Source: Candidatus Colwellbacteria bacterium GWA2_46_10 (GTDB taxonomy: Bacteria > Patescibacteriota > Minisyncoccia > UBA6257 > Colwellbacteraceae). Taken from it: 18,646 nt of DNA. The notes beneath the pieces are model-generated. The model saw only the letters and a list, made by a program, of their open reading frames with translations, did not search any database and had not been told where the DNA came from. Positions 15,555-18,646 of this stretch are shown one piece after another. The DNA lies in contig MHIS01000014.1 of NCBI GenBank assembly GCA_001817635.1, forward strand, positions 1 to 18,646. Direction: 5' to 3'. Both the position numbers and the translations under genes were made by a program. The number at the start of each line of letters is the position of its first letter. The first letter of the stretch is position 1.

Positions 15555-15625
15555 GCGGGTATCGTATACTGGTATTACCTCAGCTTTCCAAGCTGATGAA
15601 AGGGGTTCGATTCCCCTTACCCGCT
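15555..15625 (+). tRNA. tRNA-Gly(UCC)
   Basis: 71-nt cloverleaf. Acceptor GCGGGTA (15555-15561) pairs with TACCCGC (15618-15624); discriminator T, normal for bacterial tRNA-Gly. Anticodon stem TCAGC/GCTGA with loop TTTCCAA, anticodon TCC reading GGA. T-arm AGGGG-TTCGATT-CCCCT. No encoded CCA. This is an ordinary Gly isoacceptor and gives no sign of a recoded UGA. Confidence 0.93.
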
Positions 15626-15653
15626 CAAAAAGAGTAAATACCTTTAACCTAAA

Positions 15654-15681
15654 GACGGGGGTTCGAATCCCGTCGCTCACC
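15654..15681 (+). pseudogene. Orphan tRNA 3'-end-like fragment
   Basis: GACGGGG, then GTTCGAA, then TCCCGTC is a T-arm-like hairpin with the invariant TTCGA core, followed by GCTCACC like a 3' acceptor strand. There is no matching GGTGAGC upstream and no room for D and anticodon arms after tRNA-Gly, and a standard 5-bp T-stem would contain a mismatch. It looks like a tRNA remnant left by recombination. It abuts the first R repeat. Confidence 0.45.
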
Positions 15682-15760
15682 CACCTATTTTATCCCCTTG
15701 AACACTAGCTCTTAAGGGGTGCCCCTTAACGGGAATCGAACCCATGATAGTATTTAAGGG
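15680..15760 (+). repeat. R repeat, copy 1 (leader/promoter repeat with antisense T-arm core)
   Basis: 81 nt running from CCCACCTATTTTA to the base before the hydrolase ATG. Parts shared by all copies: CCCACCTATTT, AACACT, AACGGGAATCGAAC (reverse complement GTTCGATTCCCGTT, a tRNA T-arm core) and TGATAG-ATTTA. TGATAGTAT (hexamer 15748-15753) is an extended -10 placed exactly 7 nt before the ATG. Only this copy has the perfect dyad TTAAGGGG-TG-CCCCTTAA (15712-15729); its right arm can alternatively pair with TTTAAGGG at 15753-15760. Confidence 0.8.
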
Positions 15761-16337
15761 ATGAAAACAGCACTACTTATTCACGGCTGCTGTGATGCAG
15801 ATGAATACTTTAGCGATAAATATCCATCTTCAACCAACTCCCACTGGTTTCCTTGGCTGCAGAAGCAACTTCTTATAGAGGGCATCTTTACCCAGACACC
15901 AGAAATGCCAGCCCCCCCACAAACCAGTTTATGAGAACTGGAGGAGGGAATTCGAGCGCTTTGATGTTAACGAAGAAACTATCCTAGTCGGACACAGTTG
16001 TGGTGCGGGATTTCTGCTGCGTTGGCTAAGTGAGAACGACATTAAGGTAGATAAGTTGATATTAGTTGCCCCGTATATGTACGCCACAAAACCAGAGCGT
16101 GATACTTTATTAGGTTTTGAAATATCTCCGGATATCCAGGAAAGAGTAAGCCATATACACGTTTTCCTGGCAGACAACGAAGATACAGATGGTGTTGAGA
16201 GGACTGTCGATACGGTCATGCAAACTCTGCCGTCCGCAAAGTTGCACAAGATAACAGGTATGGGGCACTTCACCATGGGAGATATGGGCACCGAAAAATT
16301 CCCTGAGCTCAAAGAAGCTGCTTTATCCAGCAGCTAG
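15761..16337 (+). pseudogene. RBBP9/YdeN-like alpha/beta serine hydrolase, frameshifted in a C7 tract
   Basis: Translating from the ATG at the end of R copy 1 gives MKTALLIHGCC..HWFPWLQKQL, a typical RBBP9/YdeN start, until the C7 run at 15912-15918; the frame then meets TGA. Removing one C (six in place of seven) restores one 191-aa protein: MPAPHKPVYENW, then the nucleophile elbow GHSCGA, the acidic residue region LADNEDTDGV and the catalytic-His motif GHFTMG near the C-terminus. The downstream reading frame alone would not hold a complete enzyme. The family hydrolyses small esters or related substrates; the substrate is unknown here. The homopolymer break may be a sequencing error, a recent mutation, or a phase-variable switch. 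Confidence 0.8.
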
Positions 16338-16358
16338 TTTTACCTGTTTTCCCAACCA

Positions 16359-16413
16359 ATTCATATAATTCCCATCTCTAAGAATAGTTATAATACCTTT
16401 GTATAACTGACCC
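16359..16413 (+). repeat. P repeat, copy 1
   Basis: 55 nt beginning ATTCATATAATTCCC, 21 nt after the hydrolase stop, and 53/55 identical to the copy at 18051-18105 (differences at two positions only). It contains GTTATA and TATAAC arms separated by 9 nt and two TATAAT hexamers. Its final CCC is also the start of R copy 2. Confidence 0.85.
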
Positions 16414-16490
16414 ACCTATTTAACCTCCATAAACACTAACTATTTCAGCATACCCTCAACGGGAATCGAACTTGTGATAGGATTTATGGG
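16411..16490 (+). repeat. R repeat, copy 2
   Basis: 80 nt, the most diverged R copy. It keeps CCCACCTATTT, AACACTA, AACGGGAATCGAAC and TGATAGGAT (extended -10, hexamer 16478-16483), again with 7 nt to the ATG of the DinB-like gene. The T-arm-like stem is broken by two mismatches, so RNA folding of this copy is not conserved. Confidence 0.75.
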
Positions 16491-16934
16491 ATGAAGACAG
16501 ATATACTGCAGGAGGCCATAGAGTCTTTTGACGCTGCGGTACTAAGATTTCCTCAAGACAAAAGAAGGATTAAACTTTTCGGCGAATGGAACCTGCAAGA
16601 TATTATTGCTCATGTAAGTGGATGGAATATAGCGAGGATTGAGGAGATAAACCGCCTAATCGATGGTAAAGAGATTACCTTTATAAATGACTACGATGAG
16701 TTCAATCGTCAGAGTATTCTCACTAGGCGTTCATACGATTGGGACTATATCTATAAAGAGTTTCTTCAGACGTCCCACGACCTTATAAACGCTTACCCTA
16801 AAATACCAGATAACCTTCTTAACAAAAGAATCTGGTCAGACAAGGAGTTTACGCCGTCAAAGTGGATTGGGATTGATACCGATCATATAAAAGAGCACTT
16901 GGTAGAGATAGAAAAGTTTGTAGACAAGCCCTAA
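16491..16934 (+). CDS. DinB-like / ClbS-DfsB family four-helix protein
   Basis: 147 aa, all-helical. The motif GEWNLQDIIAHVSGW (31-45) matches the W-x-x-x-DI-x-AH-x-xGW signature of the DinB/DUF1706 superfamily. Likely metal-binding histidines are H41 and the H-x3-H pair H132/H136 in DTDHIKEHLVEIEKF. Members are metal-dependent and include thiol transferases and colibactin self-protection hydrolases; the exact role here is unknown. The start is fixed by the R repeat ending directly at the ATG. There is no SD. It begins MKTD, and the other R-led genes also begin ATGAA. Confidence 0.8.
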   Translation: MKTDILQEAIESFDAAVLRFPQDKRRIKLFGEWNLQDIIAHVSGWNIARIEEINRLIDGKEITFINDYDEFNRQSILTRRSYDWDYIYKEFLQTSHDLINAYPKIPDNLLNKRIWSDKEFTPSKWIGIDTDHIKEHLVEIEKFVDKP

Positions 16935-16975
16935 CATTTTCTAACCCCTAGCCCTGGCGATTTTGGCTCGAACTT

Positions 16976-16984
16976 TGGTATGCT
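16976..16984 (+). promoter_or_regulatory. Extended -10 of the 182-aa gene
   Basis: TGGTATGCT (TGn plus hexamer 16979-16984), 6 nt before the ATG at 16991. The 50-nt gap after the DinB-like gene has no R repeat but includes TTCTAAC followed by CTAG (about 16939-16951), a possible degenerate relative of the GGTTCTAAC family. Confidence 0.4.
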
Positions 16985-16990
16985 TTGGAT

Positions 16991-17539
16991 ATGAAACTAT
17001 ATCGATTTAGCCCCATTGATGATGAGACAGAGCTTAAAAAAGCTATAGAGCATATCCATTTTTCCTGCTACCAACTATGTAAGCAGTCTTTTGGTAAATA
17101 TCTTCCTAATGCCGGAAATATCGGTGTGTTCTGTCATTACGAAGACGAATATAAAACTCTGACTAAAATACGAGAGAAACTTACAGAACCCTCAGATAAT
17201 TTTAATCAAAAATACTTTCGTCTTCACAAATCAATCATTATCCCGGCCAAAGATGATATCCTAGAGACAACCTACACACATCTCTATGTCCGTAAGCCCG
17301 ACCCATATAGACATCACGTCGGAGACCTAGACTTTTATTTAGAATCTGAAGAGTATGTTGAGCTAAAACGGTCTTTACTGGATGGTAAAGAAATCAAAGG
17401 AGCACGAGTGTTTGAAAGACCAGACCTTGATATGATTGAACTATACGATCCCGATATTGACGCACTTGGTTATGTAAGCACGAAAAAGATGACTGAGACT
17501 GTCAGGACAAAGCAGCAGACATTAGCCTCTAAACAGTAA
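16991..17539 (+). CDS. Unrecognised 182-aa soluble protein
   Basis: No family recognised with confidence. It has mixed alpha/beta character, an N-terminal MKLYRFSPI strand, a central LPNAGNIGVFCHYEDEY segment, an aromatic- and His-rich stretch (THLYVRKPDPYRHH) and a LDMIELYDPDIDALGYVS segment near the C-terminus; the last 20 residues are charged. No signal peptide or TM. The frame extends to a TTG at 16985, but the ATG at 16991 with an extended -10 6 nt away is the better start. It follows the DinB-like gene by about 56 nt and may share its transcript. Confidence 0.65.
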   Translation: MKLYRFSPIDDETELKKAIEHIHFSCYQLCKQSFGKYLPNAGNIGVFCHYEDEYKTLTKIREKLTEPSDNFNQKYFRLHKSIIIPAKDDILETTYTHLYVRKPDPYRHHVGDLDFYLESEEYVELKRSLLDGKEIKGARVFERPDLDMIELYDPDIDALGYVSTKKMTETVRTKQQTLASKQ

Positions 17540-17575
17540 ATTAGGCACCCAAACCCCAGCATTCTCCATAATCCT

Positions 17576-17587
17576 GGTTCTAACGTC
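17576..17587 (+). repeat. Partial GGTTCTAAC repeat (copy E)
   Basis: GGTTCTAACGTC matches copy D (9110-9121) exactly over 12 nt but lacks the TAGGGGGAGCA half. It lies 13 nt before R copy 3, so the first and second repeat families meet here. Confidence 0.4.
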
Positions 17588-17600
17588 CTTCACGATGCCA

Positions 17601-17680
17601 CCCACCTATTTTAGCCCCTTCAACACTGGTTTTTGAAAGATGCCCCTAACGGGAATCGAACTCGTGATAGTATTTAAGGA
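17601..17680 (+). repeat. R repeat, copy 3
   Basis: 80 nt, about 84% identical to copy 1 by hand alignment, with most differences confined to a 12-nt central stretch. It keeps CCCACCTATTTTA, AACACT, TAACGGGAATCGAAC and TGATAGTAT (hexamer 17668-17673) with 7 nt to the ATG of the cupin gene. Confidence 0.8.
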
Positions 17681-18025
17681 ATGAAGTATTCACTAAAAGA
17701 CGCCAATGAAATAGGTTGGGAAGGATTTAAGGCTTGGGTTTACAACACGAGCGAAGACTTTCCTAATTTAAGTGGGCTATACATAGAGTTAAGCAACAGA
17801 CACGGCAAGGTTAAATCCACTAAATCAGACAGAGCCTATTTAGTGCTCGAAGGCAAGGGGCTATTTACTATAGATGGTAAGGATATTCCCGTAGAAGAAA
17901 TGGACCTAGTAATAGTTCCCAAAGATACTCCCTACGATTACAAAACTGAAGGTGGAACAGTAAAAATGTTTCTAATACATTCTCCTGCTTACGATAGAGA
18001 TGCTGAAGTTAAGCTTGATGAATAA
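17681..18025 (+). CDS. Small cupin-domain protein
   Basis: 114-aa single-domain cupin. RAYLVLEGKGLFTIDGKDIPVEEMDLVIVPKDTPYDYK (51-88) is the conserved double beta-helix core (a G-x-G turn, then a D-x-P-turn before a strand). Metal ligands of classic cupin motif 1 are mostly absent apart from H41 and possibly E57, so it may bind a small sugar or act without a metal. Substrate unknown. It starts at the end of R copy 3 and is followed 25 nt after its stop by P copy 2, repeating the R-gene-P order of the hydrolase unit. Confidence 0.8.
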   Translation: MKYSLKDANEIGWEGFKAWVYNTSEDFPNLSGLYIELSNRHGKVKSTKSDRAYLVLEGKGLFTIDGKDIPVEEMDLVIVPKDTPYDYKTEGGTVKMFLIHSPAYDRDAEVKLDE

Positions 18026-18050
18026 TCAAACCCAACCCCTCCCTCAACAT

Positions 18051-18105
18051 ATTCATATAATTCCCATCTCTCAGAATAGTTATAATACCTTTGTATAACC
18101 GACCC
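18051..18105 (+). repeat. P repeat, copy 2
   Basis: 55 nt, 53/55 identical to 16359-16413, with the same GTTATA/TATAAC dyad and TATAAT hexamers. It ends GACCC, after which the sequence differs from copy 1: TAACAAGCGGGTTGT leads into the methyltransferase ATG in place of an R repeat. Confidence 0.85.
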
Positions 18106-18120
18106 TAACAAGCGGGTTGT

Positions 18121-18646
18121 ATGGTGTGGTACAGTCTTAATGTGGAAGAGTCAAAAGAAATTCGGATAAAAGAAGCTAGCATTGCCGAGTTTAGTTCCGT
18201 AGCTACAAGGAGTGAGTTTGAAGAAATTGCAGAGAGGGGATTTTGGGAAAGCGAAAAGATATTAATTGAAAAGTATTTTAAGCCAAACACATCCATATTA
18301 GATCTTGGTTGTGGCTCGGGGAGAACAACCATACCGCTCTATCGGGCTGGATACAGGATTATCGGAGTTGATATAACTCCTGAGATGATTGAAGCGGCCC
18401 TAAGTGTCTCTAAGGCAAAAAATCTTAAGATAGACTACCGTATCGGTGATGCTACGCAACTTGATTTCGGTGATAACATTTTTGATGGAGCAATTTTTGC
18501 AAACAACGGATGGGCTCAAATCCCAGGAAAAGACAATCGTCAGAAAGCCCTAAATGAAACATATAGGGTCTTAAAGTCAGGCGGCATCTTTATCTTTACC
18601 TCGCACGAGAGATATATATCACGAAAAACCTTTATGTTCTGGCTAA
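18121..18646 (+). CDS. SAM-dependent methyltransferase (class I), 3' end outside the window
   Basis: 175 complete codons are visible and the frame is still open at the window end, so the gene is partial. The SAM-binding motif I is ILDLGCGSGRTT (59-70), the acidic motif II GVDITPEM (82-89), GDATQLDF (109-116) corresponds to motif III, and LKSGGIFIFTSHE (151-163) is the post-core strand. This is a Methyltransf_25/11-type fold; the substrate is unknown. The start at 18121 is the first ATG in frame and is preceded by P copy 2 (TATAAC 22 nt upstream); no SD is visible. Confidence 0.85.
   Translation, partial: MVWYSLNVEESKEIRIKEASIAEFSSVATRSEFEEIAERGFWESEKILIEKYFKPNTSILDLGCGSGRTTIPLYRAGYRIIGVDITPEMIEAALSVSKAKNLKIDYRIGDATQLDFGDNIFDGAIFANNGWAQIPGKDNRQKALNETYRVLKSGGIFIFTSHERYISRKTFMFWL

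Noticed and set aside
15555..15625. Sign of UGA-to-Gly recoding (SR1/Gracilibacteria code)
   Set aside because: The tRNA-Gly anticodon is UCC, not UCA, and genes end sensibly at TGA (for example ftsK).
15505..15708. A 67-aa frame through the tRNA cluster
   Set aside because: It covers tRNA-Gly and the tRNA-like fragment; coding is very unlikely.
15650..15760. A full third tRNA on either strand
   Set aside because: Plus strand lacks the 5' acceptor, D and anticodon arms; on the minus strand the region upstream of the T-arm is the hydrolase coding start.
16056..16337. A separate 93-aa gene starting at an internal ATG
   Set aside because: It is the 3' part of the frameshifted hydrolase; the same frame is open much further upstream with catalytic GHSCGA before this ATG.
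16985..16990. TTG start for the 182-aa gene
   Set aside because: The ATG two codons later has an extended -10 at the spacing seen for other genes here; the TTG directly abuts the -10.
15680..18105. CRISPR array
   Set aside because: Repeats are 55-81 nt, few, of two kinds and separated by whole genes; no short regular spacers and no cas genes.

Overview
The window looks like a chromosome segment from a Candidate Phyla Radiation (Patescibacteria, probably Parcubacteria-like) bacterium. Grounds: compact, overlapping housekeeping genes (recA, an HTH/one-TM protein, ftsK, a phosphohexomutase, a cysteine desulfurase), a surface protein with several lamin-tail domains, near-absence of Shine-Dalgarno sites at many starts, and small accessory genes of CPR flavour. 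This lineage call is inference from gene content and style, not from a marker-gene tree.

Layout. (1) 1-7226, core block: an LCP (LytR-CpsA-Psr) cell-envelope protein converges on a minus-strand ftsK > HTH-TM protein > recA operon with overlapping genes. Divergent from ftsK is a plus-strand operon: a phosphomannomutase/phosphoglucomutase split into two ORFs by an ATGA stop/start overlap, then a cysteine desulfurase. (2) 7227-9482, first accessory block: a Panacea-domain (DUF4065) antitoxin with a downstream putative toxin, an unrecognised minus-strand gene, and a GC-rich small zinc-ribbon gene with its own terminator. The boundaries between these units are marked by related copies of a roughly 30-nt repeat in one orientation. 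(3) 9483-15355, second core-like block: a ClpB-type disaggregase carrying a ClpC-like VGF loop, a polytopic membrane protein, and an 806-aa membrane-anchored protein with three clear lamin-tail repeats plus a fourth related domain. (4) 15356-15700: tRNA-Arg(UCG), tRNA-Gly(UCC) and an orphan tRNA 3'-like fragment. (5) 15680-18646, second accessory block: single-domain genes (RBBP9-like hydrolase with a poly-C frameshift, DinB-like protein, unknown 182-aa protein, cupin, SAM methyltransferase running off the window).

The most unusual structure is in region 5. Three genes start directly at the end of an 80-81 nt repeat (R) that contains an antisense tRNA T-arm-like core and an extended -10 promoter exactly 7 nt before the ATG. 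Two of these genes are followed 21-25 nt after their stop by a second 55-nt repeat (P, 53/55 identical between copies). This gives a modular R-gene-P cassette layout next to a tRNA cluster. No recombinase is visible in the window, so mobility is a hypothesis.

Many transcription-unit starts have a -10-like hexamer 5-10 nt before the ATG, which suggests leaderless mRNAs are common here. Two genes (the phosphohexomutase and the hydrolase) show single-base frame breaks. Each could be real (split gene, phase variation) or an assembly error.
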